26,409 nt of DNA from positions 1 through 26,409 of the forward strand of contig JABUTC010000001.1 of NCBI GenBank assembly GCA_021442505.1, read 5' to 3'. The DNA comes from Mogibacterium sp. (lineage in GTDB: Bacteria; Bacillota; Clostridia; Peptostreptococcales; Anaerovoracaceae). Positions 15,401 to 22,076 of this stretch are shown here, in pieces; the stretch's first letter is position 1, and every line of letters starts with the position of its first letter. The position numbers were made by a program, and so were the translations under genes. Below the pieces are notes generated by a model. The model was not told the origin of the DNA. It saw only the letters and a program-made list of their open reading frames with translations, and did no database searches.

Positions 15401-18134
15401 ATGATATGATTAAAATTTCTTTAACCGCAGCAAACCCTTTAGTTTGGGTAGAAAATTCTTTAAAAGCATTCATTATTCTTGGCATTTGCTTAGTGAGCAA
15501 ACCAAGCATTACCATAAGGCCGCCAATAGCGCCTAAAGCGGGCAATAAGTTTTCAACATTAACATCTGCTAAAGTAACCAACGATATTGCTAATATTCCA
15601 ATAGCTATTGCATAAGTTAATATCGTTTTTGCTTTTACTGATGCTTTTAGTTGCTCAAACCCATCAGCAACCGCGGTAAGAGTTCTATGAATATCGTCCA
15701 CGAATGTAAACTTTTCTATAGTTTCTTTAAACATATTAGCTATCTTATCTACTTTTCCAAGCATTCCTTTTAAGATAACTATTACACCACCAGACGCAGC
15801 TAAAGTAGCTATTTTTCCAAAATCAATGTTACTAAATGCTTCTTTTATTCTATTAGCAATCGTACTAGCTATATTTCCAATTGCATTCATCGCGGTCTTA
15901 AAGAATCCTAATTTATCAGTAGTTGTATCAACAGCATCCCCAACACCTATTATGCTGTCGTTTAAATACTCAAAGAAACTACCAAAAGATTTATCAGAAA
16001 CCTTAATACCATTAAGCATTTCTTGAAATCTGCCTATGATTGGAAGGGCCCCATTGCTGAAAGCAAAACCTATACCCCATACGCTATTCGAAAGATCTAA
16101 AGACGCTTCTGATGTTCCATCTAAAACGCCTTTAACATTCCCAACAACATCTCCAACGTTTTGAGCTCCATTAGCTATTCCAGTCATAGTGTCCTTTAAA
16201 CCGCTTGTAGCACTTTGTACAGAATTAATAGAGTCCGCAAAGCTTTTAAAAGTATCGCTAACCCCTGAAAAATCAATACTGTTTCTAAGCCCGTCAATGG
16301 CGCTAGATATTCCATCTGTTATGGGCCTAATTATTTCACCAATTCTGCCAAATAAAGCTAAAGCAATATCAAATACATGAAATGATGTTTGAAGTTGCGT
16401 TATTGCTTTAACAACTAACATCACCGCTGATTTAATAACATTGAACACCGAAAATAGTCCAGCCATTCCAGATTTAAGATTCGACTGAGCTTGCTCAGAA
16501 AGTTTAAATGACTCTGTAAGTTCTTTAAATTTAGCAATGATATCGTATAATGCATTACCATTTAAAGATCCAAATATTTCATTAAAAGCATCTTTTATTG
16601 GCTTTGCAATAGATAATAAAGACTGCCAAATATTGCGAAGAGATTCAATAAGAAGTTCCCGTCCGCCAAGCTGATCTAACTGATCTTTTAACTGACCTAT
16701 AGGGCTACTCGCATCTGTAGAAGCTGCTGCGAATTCACGCATCTTATCTATTTCTTCTTGCGTATAGCCTTTGTTAATCAACTCAGCGTCACTTAACTGA
16801 TTTATTTGATCTATTACACCACCAAATAAATTCTTATCGAAGAACCCTTCTTTTAGAGAATCTTTAAGAGATCCATTCTTTGTTATTAGGTTATCTATCT
16901 CAATCCCAGCATTGCGAGCTTGCTCGGTAATCATTTTGGTCATGCCAGACTCTAAAGAAGAATCACTTGCAAATAAAGAATCCCATGAATCTGATTGAAC
17001 AGATCTTGGTCCCATTGCGATCTGAAGAGCATTGTTTCTAACTTCTGCTGATTTATTAATAACCTCACTAAGCGTATCACTTATCTCGGTCATTAATGTC
17101 CTAGCTTCTTCGAAGTCACCAACAATAAGCTTCCACGTTTGTGCCCAACCAGATCCAGCAGCTTCTTTCAAAGTATCAAATAACTGTGTTATAGTTTTGA
17201 CCTTTGTTGCTGCGTCATTTGCGGTCTGACCTAATTCTTTAATTTTTACAATCTGCTCTTCCGTATAGCCAAGTGCTCTAAGCTGCTCGTCAGTGTAGTC
17301 ACCTGTAAACTTCTTTAATGTTTCCATCAAGATTTCAGTGGTAACCCAACCTTCGGATAATGACTCTCTAAACGAACCTTGACGAGCAATGATATCGTCA
17401 ACGGCTATTCCATGTACTCTCGCAGTTTCCTTTAGAGCATTCTGAAGTTGCTCGCCACCCATACCGGCATTAACTACAGAATTCCAGTCCATAAGTTTAA
17501 CTGTACCTGAAGCAATAGCTTGGCTAAGCTGATACATTGCTACTGATGCTTGCTGCGAACTCGAACCTGACATAGCTGCCAAGTTAGCGATACCCTTGAT
17601 AGCATCTGCTGAGGTTCTTAGATCTACACCAGCTGCCGTAAAAGTACCAATATTTCTAGTCATTTCAGAGAAGTTATAGATCGTCATATCTGCATATAGA
17701 TTTAACTCATCTAACACTTCCGTAACTTGTTTTAGAGTAGTACCTTTAGATGCAGTGTTAGCCAAAATAGTTTGAACAGCATTCATCTGAGTTTCATACT
17801 CATGAAAACCAGTTGTGATAGGGTCAATGGTTAAAGCTTTACCAATGTTTATACCAGCAGTAACAAGGCGATTAGTTAAATTCTGGACAGTACTAAATAT
17901 TGCTGCACCAGTAACAGAAAACTTGTCGTTTAAGGCGTCTAAAGATCTACCAACCGTATTCGCAAAAGCACGTTTAGCTGTTTCTCCAAAAGTTTCTACA
18001 CTCTGTGTAGCACCTTTCATTTCAAGTTTAGTTTTTAACCTATCTAAAGTAGCTTCAGATTTCCTAACTCCAGATTCAAACTGAGAGTTGTCAAATTTCA
18101 TTGCAACTACTCTAGTGTCTGTGGTATTAGCCAT
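12450..18134 (-). CDS. Tail tape measure protein with hydrophobic tandem repeats
   Basis: At 1894 residues this is the longest gene and sets tail length; with the usual rise of about 0.15 nm per residue it would give a tail near 280 nm (estimate). Residues about 90-310 form the TP901/PhageMin_Tail-type core (ALTIDPITTGFHEYETQMNA, YNFSEMTRNIGTFTAAGVDL, MYQLSQAIASGTVKLMDWNS). Residues about 310-835 are coiled-coil and helical linkers. Residues about 836-1330 hold roughly eight hydrophobic repeats (separate entry), then further hydrophobic helices to about 1560. The end has a G..G...SPSK..MRFA segment near residue 1715, common in tape measures. I see no peptidase or lytic domain. GGAGGTGA lies six bases before ATG 18134, a very strong SD, and the gene overlaps the upstream gene by eight bases. 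Confidence 0.95.
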   Translation of the reverse strand: MANTTDTRVVAMKFDNSQFESGVRKSEATLDRLKTKLEMKGATQSVETFGETAKRAFANTVGRSLDALNDKFSVTGAAIFSTVQNLTNRLVTAGINIGKALTIDPITTGFHEYETQMNAVQTILANTASKGTTLKQVTEVLDELNLYADMTIYNFSEMTRNIGTFTAAGVDLRTSADAIKGIANLAAMSGSSSQQASVAMYQLSQAIASGTVKLMDWNSVVNAGMGGEQLQNALKETARVHGIAVDDIIARQGSFRESLSEGWVTTEILMETLKKFTGDYTDEQLRALGYTEEQIVKIKELGQTANDAATKVKTITQLFDTLKEAAGSGWAQTWKLIVGDFEEARTLMTEISDTLSEVINKSAEVRNNALQIAMGPRSVQSDSWDSLFASDSSLESGMTKMITEQARNAGIEIDNLITKNGSLKDSLKEGFFDKNLFGGVIDQINQLSDAELINKGYTQEEIDKMREFAAASTDASSPIGQLKDQLDQLGGRELLIESLRNIWQSLLSIAKPIKDAFNEIFGSLNGNALYDIIAKFKELTESFKLSEQAQSNLKSGMAGLFSVFNVIKSAVMLVVKAITQLQTSFHVFDIALALFGRIGEIIRPITDGISSAIDGLRNSIDFSGVSDTFKSFADSINSVQSATSGLKDTMTGIANGAQNVGDVVGNVKGVLDGTSEASLDLSNSVWGIGFAFSNGALPIIGRFQEMLNGIKVSDKSFGSFFEYLNDSIIGVGDAVDTTTDKLGFFKTAMNAIGNIASTIANRIKEAFSNIDFGKIATLAASGGVIVILKGMLGKVDKIANMFKETIEKFTFVDDIHRTLTAVADGFEQLKASVKAKTILTYAIAIGILAISLVTLADVNVENLLPALGAIGGLMVMLGLLTKQMPRIMNAFKEFSTQTKGFAAVKEILIISFMILTFATALSILAKTVAYLGQLKWNELLQGMAALAILMQLLTKTLKEFNVKIGGWELMAISSFAGALMTLASAVKLLGGMPFGELVKGVTAVSVVLVAFAFALDLITKNLTGFKKNWHTFSNKGKDIFQVVDATEKTAVSVKQLVGLIGVIFAFSAALMTMALAIKILSSVPVDRMVSSLIAIGVTMGVFALAIKFIHAGEVYKTALALAALGASMLPLAVALKILAGIEFFALVQAIVAAAVSITILTKAVSKLPTSDVVKAAASIAILSGAMIALSVALMLMSLLSLGSIVKGLIAVAASLLLFTVVVNVLPKDSELLKAAAAIGVIALAIAALSVAFLLFSLTGIGGVIAGVTALVAAIWILAGAAEILKKTNLIRTMNELAKTLLLFSISALGVSTALFVAATAFSMFAAFTGSDINRICDNLLVLIDRVPEIIAKFAQTVQNSIQGWIDLFTALIQILIQSVINNIPMIVELLKGAAVGLVEVFLAAAQPLLVGIVNIIFDVIQQVIIRFVDTIYVAISSFLGLLRNLGPEFAETMQVIADTLWSLTETIPSALLALGTIIGSSVAGIALIISGLLTGLILGVSQAILGTMGAIKDLIVGIITMVCQTIVETIGPIMEALAAIITAICMAIAESAPAIGQAISSVLVSIIQGLGPVVDELVRFVGEHILMNIPVLVGYVIDMIVALLNTIAEKLGDVIEAGINLILSFIEGLAEGIRNNRERAYNAMKELIKELIKTAVYFLSHSAEDIAGGVKEFVGNIINGIANGIRNGIDAVGRAVKSLVDGIFGRANEEAESRSPSKRAMRFAHWIDQGIIDTFNKEAKPVAQAMANTVDGAFKAIENQSLDMNSLVEPVDKTALDLNAAIDIVESSDPVVTPVLDLTEIQNGVKTMESMLDTQQIQAGVAVDGINAAVNSGNGFMLFSQLNSLISKLNNEPTGQTINLNMGDGIVYSSSNPADIGAYVTNMVEQASRNYARV
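14140..15630 (-). repeat. About eight hydrophobic protein repeats inside the tape measure
   Basis: Roughly residues 836-1330 fall into units of 55-65 residues. Each begins with a helix like AAASIAILSGAMIALSVAL, has a short turn with a polar or glycine residue (LLSLGSIVKG, MPFGELVKG, LTGIGGVIAG, VPVDRMVSS), then a second helix such as LIAVAASLLLFTVVVNVLP. Borders are approximate. Ala, Leu, Ile and Val dominate. The units are diverged at DNA level, so this is an old protein repeat rather than a recent DNA duplication. Confidence 0.75.
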
Positions 18135-18507
18135 CTGATGTCACCTCCAACCATAGGTTTCTAACTAACTCTTTAAACACTTTAGAAAGGGCTGGGTTAA
18201 TATAATCTACACCTTGAACAAATCCACCGCCATTTGTTCCATGCCCATACTGTATTAGCATAGCGATATTAACATGGCCATTTATATTACTATTGTGAAA
18301 CCATATGGTAATTCCTGTATCAGTTTCCTCAATTTCATATGACCAAGCCATTGCCGTTTTTCCAGATCGTTTAGGTGTATAGATTTCTAAAGCTCTAACA
18401 CCAGCCATAGCATATCTTTCTAAAATAGGTCTAACGTCTTGTTGCTGAACTCGTTTAAAAAACTTTTCAGTTTTAGACCAATTACCTTTAACTTCAAATG
18501 TTATCAT
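18127..18507 (-). CDS. HK97 gp10-like tail completion protein (putative)
   Basis: The 126-residue protein opens MITFEVKGNWSKTEKFFKRV, then has a helix and the stretch LEIYTPKRSGKTAMAWSYEI followed by strands and LIQYGHGTNGGGFVQGVDYI and a closing helix (NPALSKVFKELVRNLWLEV). The T.P..SG.T..SW segment and the I.YG.G.....W.....I segment are the marks of the HK97 gp10-like family, which acts at the neck/tail-completion stage. In HK97 the gene precedes the tube gene; here it lies between tail-assembly proteins and tape measure. It overlaps the upstream gene by ATGA and the tape measure by eight bases, so it is probably coupled to both. Family is likely; exact role at this position is open. Confidence 0.7.
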   Translation of the reverse strand: MITFEVKGNWSKTEKFFKRVQQQDVRPILERYAMAGVRALEIYTPKRSGKTAMAWSYEIEETDTGITIWFHNSNINGHVNIAMLIQYGHGTNGGGFVQGVDYINPALSKVFKELVRNLWLEVTSDG

Positions 18508-19079
18508 CCTAAAGTTCCCAACTGTCTCTTACGTTGCTCATTTAAAGCCCTGTTGCGTCTCATTATTTCAGCTTTCGACATCTTTTTAGGCTTTTCTGAT
18601 TTAATACCAAAGATTCTAAGCAATGTGATCAATCTGTGAATGTTCCATTTTTGGCATTCTATAGGAATTTGGTTTGCAAACATATAATAATAAATTTCTT
18701 CAGAAGAATAATTTTTAGTAGCTAAAGATTTTTGTCCGGTCATTGCGTTTATCCTATCTTCAGCAAAAGTAGTTGCTGTCATAGGATCTTGCAAATAGTC
18801 TCGGATTTTAAGCATTAAATCTGAACTATTAAAAATAGCAGTATATGTACTTTCACTAACATTTTGTGTTGTAGTCATACACCTAATGTAATCATATAAT
18901 TCTTCTGGAGTAAGATCATTAGAACTTGAAACCCTTAGAAAAATCTTTTTCCATTTAGCTTCCCATTTTGAGATTGATACTAAAGAGTGTTCCATCATAA
19001 CCGTAGTAGCTTTTGTCTTTTTAAACTCTTCTGTTCGTTCATCAAAGAATTCAAGCTCGGGAACATCTAAACGTAACAT
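18504..19079 (-). CDS. Tail assembly protein (second of chaperone pair, putative)
   Basis: The 191-residue product starts MLRLDVPELEFFDERTEEF and contains the segments LVSISKWEAKWKKIF, ELYDYIRCMTTTQNV, PMTATTFAED and IECQKWNIHRLITLLRI, followed by a Lys/Arg-rich end (MSKAEIMRRNRALNEQRKRQ). It belongs to a recurring protein of gut siphophages placed after the first chaperone, and I treat it as the counterpart of the T domain. It starts in a TAATG junction with no strong SD, and its own stop overlaps the next start as ATGA, so three genes in a row look translationally coupled. The function is inferred from position and helical, basic-ended composition; no motif proves it. Confidence 0.6.
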   Translation of the reverse strand: MLRLDVPELEFFDERTEEFKKTKATTVMMEHSLVSISKWEAKWKKIFLRVSSSNDLTPEELYDYIRCMTTTQNVSESTYTAIFNSSDLMLKIRDYLQDPMTATTFAEDRINAMTGQKSLATKNYSSEEIYYYMFANQIPIECQKWNIHRLITLLRIFGIKSEKPKKMSKAEIMRRNRALNEQRKRQLGTLG

Positions 19080-19516
19080 TACTCTTCTTCTTTACCAGAT
19101 TCTAGCTTATCCATTTCTTTCTTAAGCTGCTTATACTCTTTACTGTTCTTATCTATAAGATCGCTTGGCATAACCTTTTCAATGAAACGATCAGCTCTTT
19201 TTGGATCATTTAAAAGATTAAACAATAGCTCACTATAAGCTTCAGACTCAACGAACTCAGCTAAAATCTCATGATTCTTAACGAAGCGAATACCATCATC
19301 AGACTTCTTCCCATATGAAGATTCGATAATGGATGTTATTATCTCAAGCATACGATTCTGATCATTATTAGCTAAAGCAGCTTTGGCAAATGTAGAGAAA
19401 CCTCCTGGATAAGATGTCTCAAGTTTCATAAGTTCAACCTTGTTCAAATGAAAATAGAAATCTCTAGTAATTTTATTGCCATTATAATCTTCAAAAGTAA
19501 TTTGTTCTTTAACCAT
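19079..19516 (-). CDS. Tail assembly chaperone-like protein (first of pair)
   Basis: The 145-residue, mostly helical acidic protein lies between the tube and tape measure genes, where siphophages encode the chaperones (lambda gpG/gpGT position) that coat the tape measure before tube polymerisation. It begins MVKEQITFEDYNGNKITRDF and continues with helices (KVELMKLETSYPGGFSTFAK) and ends in a Lys/Glu-rich tail. The start has AAGGAGAG upstream. The stop TAA shares a base with the next ATG (TAATG at 19077-19081). I looked for an XXXYYYZ slippery site in the last codons and saw none, so the second protein probably comes from coupled reinitiation. Confidence 0.72.
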   Translation of the reverse strand: MVKEQITFEDYNGNKITRDFYFHLNKVELMKLETSYPGGFSTFAKAALANNDQNRMLEIITSIIESSYGKKSDDGIRFVKNHEILAEFVESEAYSELLFNLLNDPKRADRFIEKVMPSDLIDKNSKEYKQLKKEMDKLESGKEEE

Positions 19517-19551
19517 TTTAGTTACTCTCCTTCCAATTGTTAAAAACTAAA

Positions 19552-20322
19552 TTAGTTCTTCTTATTGAACTTTGGTTTACCAGCTTCTGGAGCATGAGGT
19601 ACTTTTACTTCAGGCTCTGGGGTTTCTTCATTTTCTTTTACAAAGATGTCATAAATCTCCTGAGGAAATACGAGACGGGCATCATCAGTTTCAGAACCAT
19701 AAAGAATACCTTCAAGCTTCTTAAGTTTGTCATTCTGCGTACCGCTCTCAAGAGTAGAAGTATCCACTGTGACAGAAGCAGTTGGCTTAGCACCGATTAA
19801 CTCTGCAGGAGCAGCTACAGCAGTAGTGGTTGCCTCCCAAGACATAGTAATAGCCTCTGGAGAATCATTTACTGTCTGATACTGCTTTTCTGATGGAGAA
19901 GCAGTCATACCATAAATAATATGAATCTTATAGTTATCATCAGCTGTAGGATCGTCAGCGGAACCAACTTTGGTACGATAAGAAAGAGCAAAGATCTCTC
20001 TCTTCTGCTGTCCAATAGTAACACCCTCTTTAATATCCATAGAACCATCACAAGATTCGAATTCTTTTGGATACGTATATGCTTCGATAGTATTCTTTAG
20101 CTTCTCAGCAGAACGCATAGTAGCATATACAATGTTGTCGGCATACAGATCAGTAGCTTCAGCGCCTTCTGGGGTATCTGAAATAGAAGTAAGACCATTC
20201 CAAGCGACACCTTTCCAAGTTTCATTACCAGAGCCATCCTTAGTTTTCTTATAAAGAACACCATGATCTACGCCAGTTTCAAATTTACGATCAATAGTTT
20301 GATCCCATACAATAGCACTCAT
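19552..20322 (-). CDS. Major tail tube protein
   Basis: Tail tube proteins polymerise as stacked rings around the tape measure. The 256-residue product opens MSAIVWDQTIDRKFETGVDHGVLY and has the family features I recognise: GLTSISDTPEGAEATDLYADN, then TIEAYTYPKEFESCDGS, and a strand-rich middle with YRTKVGSADDP. The C-terminal third (AVAAPAELIGAKPTASVTVDTST onward) looks like a conserved extension seen in gut siphophage tube proteins: Thr/Val-rich, ending in an acidic/proline tail (PEPEVKVPHAPEAG). An excellent SD (AAGGAGG, six bases) precedes ATG 20322, as suits an abundant protein. It sits between the terminator-like gene and the tail-assembly genes. Confidence 0.88.
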   Translation of the reverse strand: MSAIVWDQTIDRKFETGVDHGVLYKKTKDGSGNETWKGVAWNGLTSISDTPEGAEATDLYADNIVYATMRSAEKLKNTIEAYTYPKEFESCDGSMDIKEGVTIGQQKREIFALSYRTKVGSADDPTADDNYKIHIIYGMTASPSEKQYQTVNDSPEAITMSWEATTTAVAAPAELIGAKPTASVTVDTSTLESGTQNDKLKKLEGILYGSETDDARLVFPQEIYDIFVKENEETPEPEVKVPHAPEAGKPKFNKKN

Positions 20323-20333
20323 TAGAGTCCTCC

Positions 20334-20663
20334 TTAATGATATAAAACGTAGACATCATGATGCAAAGAATCTACAACATAATGCCTACTAAATGAACAT
20401 AACGGTAATAGATCAAATAAATCCAATATTGGACTATCTGGATCTAATGAAATAACCATAACTTGATATCCCCTATAATATTGATATGCCATATTGTCTG
20501 CGTTAAGCTCGACTTCTCTATCTCTACTATAAACGATACATGGATATTTCATTTTAAGGGATTCTGGAGGTTGAAAATAAACATGAGTATCTTCTGGCTC
20601 AATGCCAAGAGCTTCAGCCATAATATTTTCGAGCTTATGGTGTAAATCAACTCTTCTGCTCAT
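20334..20663 (-). CDS. Tail terminator / tail completion-like protein (putative)
   Basis: The 109-residue product starts MSRRVDLHHKLENIM and includes a conserved-looking core VYFQPPESLKMKYPCIVYSR, the segment YRGYQVMVISLDPDSP and the end LHHDVYVLYH. The pattern (short helix, then alternating strands) matches small tail-completion/terminator proteins that cap the tube and join it to the head; position just before the tube gene supports this. I set the start at ATG 20663: AGGAGGT (20671-20677) lies at good distance, while the in-frame GTG at 20672 falls inside that SD. The gene overlaps the upstream one by 17 bases. Confidence 0.6.
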   Translation of the reverse strand: MSRRVDLHHKLENIMAEALGIEPEDTHVYFQPPESLKMKYPCIVYSRDREVELNADNMAYQYYRGYQVMVISLDPDSPILDLFDLLPLCSFSRHYVVDSLHHDVYVLYH

Positions 20664-20970
20664 GATATACACCTCCTATGTTAATGACTAAACGTGGATA
20701 TCGTATATCTACTGAAGAAACACGCCACAATGTATTCATATACTCAACATATTTGATATACATATAGTTTTCTAAAGCATATGGGTCTGCTACTACAGAT
20801 ATTTCCATATTAACCGCAATATCATTATTTATTTTCGTTTCTTCTTCATTTCTTTTAATATTACGATTTATATCTCCATAATATTGTTTTTCGACCTTAT
20901 TTTCAGTCCAAACACCAGGAGAAGTTTCTTCCGTAGTAACGTATCCAACGATTCCACTAAATTTATTCAT
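20647..20970 (-). CDS. Probable head-closure / head-tail joining protein
   Basis: This 107-residue, beta-rich protein begins MNKFSGIVGYVTTEETSPGV and contains KQYYGDINRNIKR, a segment INNDIAVNMEISVVADPYA, and a C-terminal WRVSSVDIRYPRLVINIGGV. I recognise this as a small protein that regularly follows the capsid gene in gut siphophages. Size, beta character and position (capsid, this gene, terminator-like gene, tube) fit a head-closure (stopper) protein that seals the portal channel and receives the tail. That role is inferred from gene order and not from a catalytic or binding motif. The start lies five bases after the capsid TAG. The upstream AAGGG-type SD is weaker than its neighbours', so translational coupling to the capsid gene is likely. 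Confidence 0.6.
   Translation of the reverse strand: MNKFSGIVGYVTTEETSPGVWTENKVEKQYYGDINRNIKRNEEETKINNDIAVNMEISVVADPYALENYMYIKYVEYMNTLWRVSSVDIRYPRLVINIGGVYHEQKS
20671..20677 (-). promoter_or_regulatory. Shine-Dalgarno AGGAGGT deciding the start at 20663
   Basis: The minus strand reads AGGAGGT, then GTATATC, then ATG. The SD overlaps the only upstream in-frame start (GTG at 20672), which rules that start out. It lies inside the end of the upstream gene. Confidence 0.8.
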
Positions 20971-20975
20971 TACTA

Positions 20976-22076
20976 CTAGTTACCCTTCTTCTCGCTTTTT
21001 TTCTTATCTACATTTGTAGCAGCTTTACGAGTCTCGATACAAATTGCAGAATATGGCTTAATGAGAGCACCAGAACAACGAGTTTCAATTAGGTACTTAT
21101 ACTTATTGTAGTCGATATCAAAGTCATCGAACATATTTACAGCACCGCCCTTGTCAGCGCCAACATTATAATCCTGAAGATTTACAATAAGACCCTGAAG
21201 AGTTCTTTCTTTTGTCTCACCAGCAAGGGTTCTCTTCTGATTCTCCATTACAGGAACAGAGATGATCTTAGAAACGCGCATAGCAGTAGCAAGCTCTTGC
21301 TCAGTGTTGTACTTACGGCGCTTGTTAAGATCCTCAAGAAGTAGACAATCTGTTAGAATATCCTCTGTGCAGAATAGTGTTGGATTACCAGAACCCTTAT
21401 ATTCTTTACGAGCCTTGATAGACTGACGAATGAACTTCTCAGCAATCTCGTCACTTGTAAGAGTGTCGGCATCGATAACTGCTTGAATTGTGTAGAACTC
21501 GTCGTCCTTCCAAATTGGACGAATGTGATCCTCTTTGATCTTGTACTGGCTAGAATTCAGACGACCATCACCAATAAGGAATGCACGTGCGAGTTCCTCA
21601 TCTAGCATACCACGCATCTCAGTCTTAAGCCAAGAAACAACATCCATATCCGTGATATCGATAACATCGTCACGATCCATGGACTGGTGTTTATAAACAG
21701 TCTGAGGTTCTGTTACACGCTTAAGCAAAGAGAAGACCTCATCAATCTTCTTCTCGCCTTTTATGTAACCCAGAGCCCTAGCTTCGTCCTCAGTGATATC
21801 TGCATATAGGCACTTAATCCTGGAGAATGGAGTATTGTGAACGCCACTCATAACAGGTGCCACCCAATCTGTTCTACGCTGAACAAAGATTGGAGTATCA
21901 GTTACATTTTTTGCATCTGGGAACAAATAATCGATGTTCTCAATGCCATGCTGTAAGAAAGCTTTCTTCATAGAGCCAACGGACTCTGCATCGCGAAGGA
22001 TACCTACCATCTCATCGTGAGAAAGTGTATCGTTCAAACCATTAGGATCTTCGCCTTCGAAAATGTTATGTTTCAT
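20976..22076 (-). CDS. Probable nested start producing free major capsid protein (366 residues)
   Basis: Codon 279 of the fused gene is an ATG (22074-22076) starting MKHNIFEGEDPNGL, the first residues of the capsid part. AAGGAGG (22082-22088) lies five bases upstream, an ideal spacing and one of the strongest SD sites in the window. This would give a 366-residue capsid protein without protease or linker, a normal capsid length. Capsid protein is needed in hundreds of copies and protease in few, so separate initiation makes sense. That two products are made is inference from the SD and the boundary position. Confidence 0.65.
   Translation of the reverse strand: MKHNIFEGEDPNGLNDTLSHDEMVGILRDAESVGSMKKAFLQHGIENIDYLFPDAKNVTDTPIFVQRRTDWVAPVMSGVHNTPFSRIKCLYADITEDEARALGYIKGEKKIDEVFSLLKRVTEPQTVYKHQSMDRDDVIDITDMDVVSWLKTEMRGMLDEELARAFLIGDGRLNSSQYKIKEDHIRPIWKDDEFYTIQAVIDADTLTSDEIAEKFIRQSIKARKEYKGSGNPTLFCTEDILTDCLLLEDLNKRRKYNTEQELATAMRVSKIISVPVMENQKRTLAGETKERTLQGLIVNLQDYNVGADKGGAVNMFDDFDIDYNKYKYLIETRCSGALIKPYSAICIETRKAATNVDKKKSEKKGN

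Noticed and set aside
12450..18134. Peptidase or lysozyme domain in the tape measure protein
   Set aside because: Some tape measures carry one, but I saw no catalytic motif such as the NlpC/P60 Cys-His pattern or a lysozyme-like Glu motif in this sequence.
19517..19551. Promoter or terminator in the longest gap between genes
   Set aside because: The 35-base gap between the tube gene and the first chaperone shows the SD of the chaperone but no hairpin with a T-run and no convincing -35/-10 pair.
20664..20672. Longer start (GTG at 20672) for the tail-terminator-like gene
   Set aside because: The GTG lies inside the AGGAGGT ribosome binding site that serves ATG 20663.
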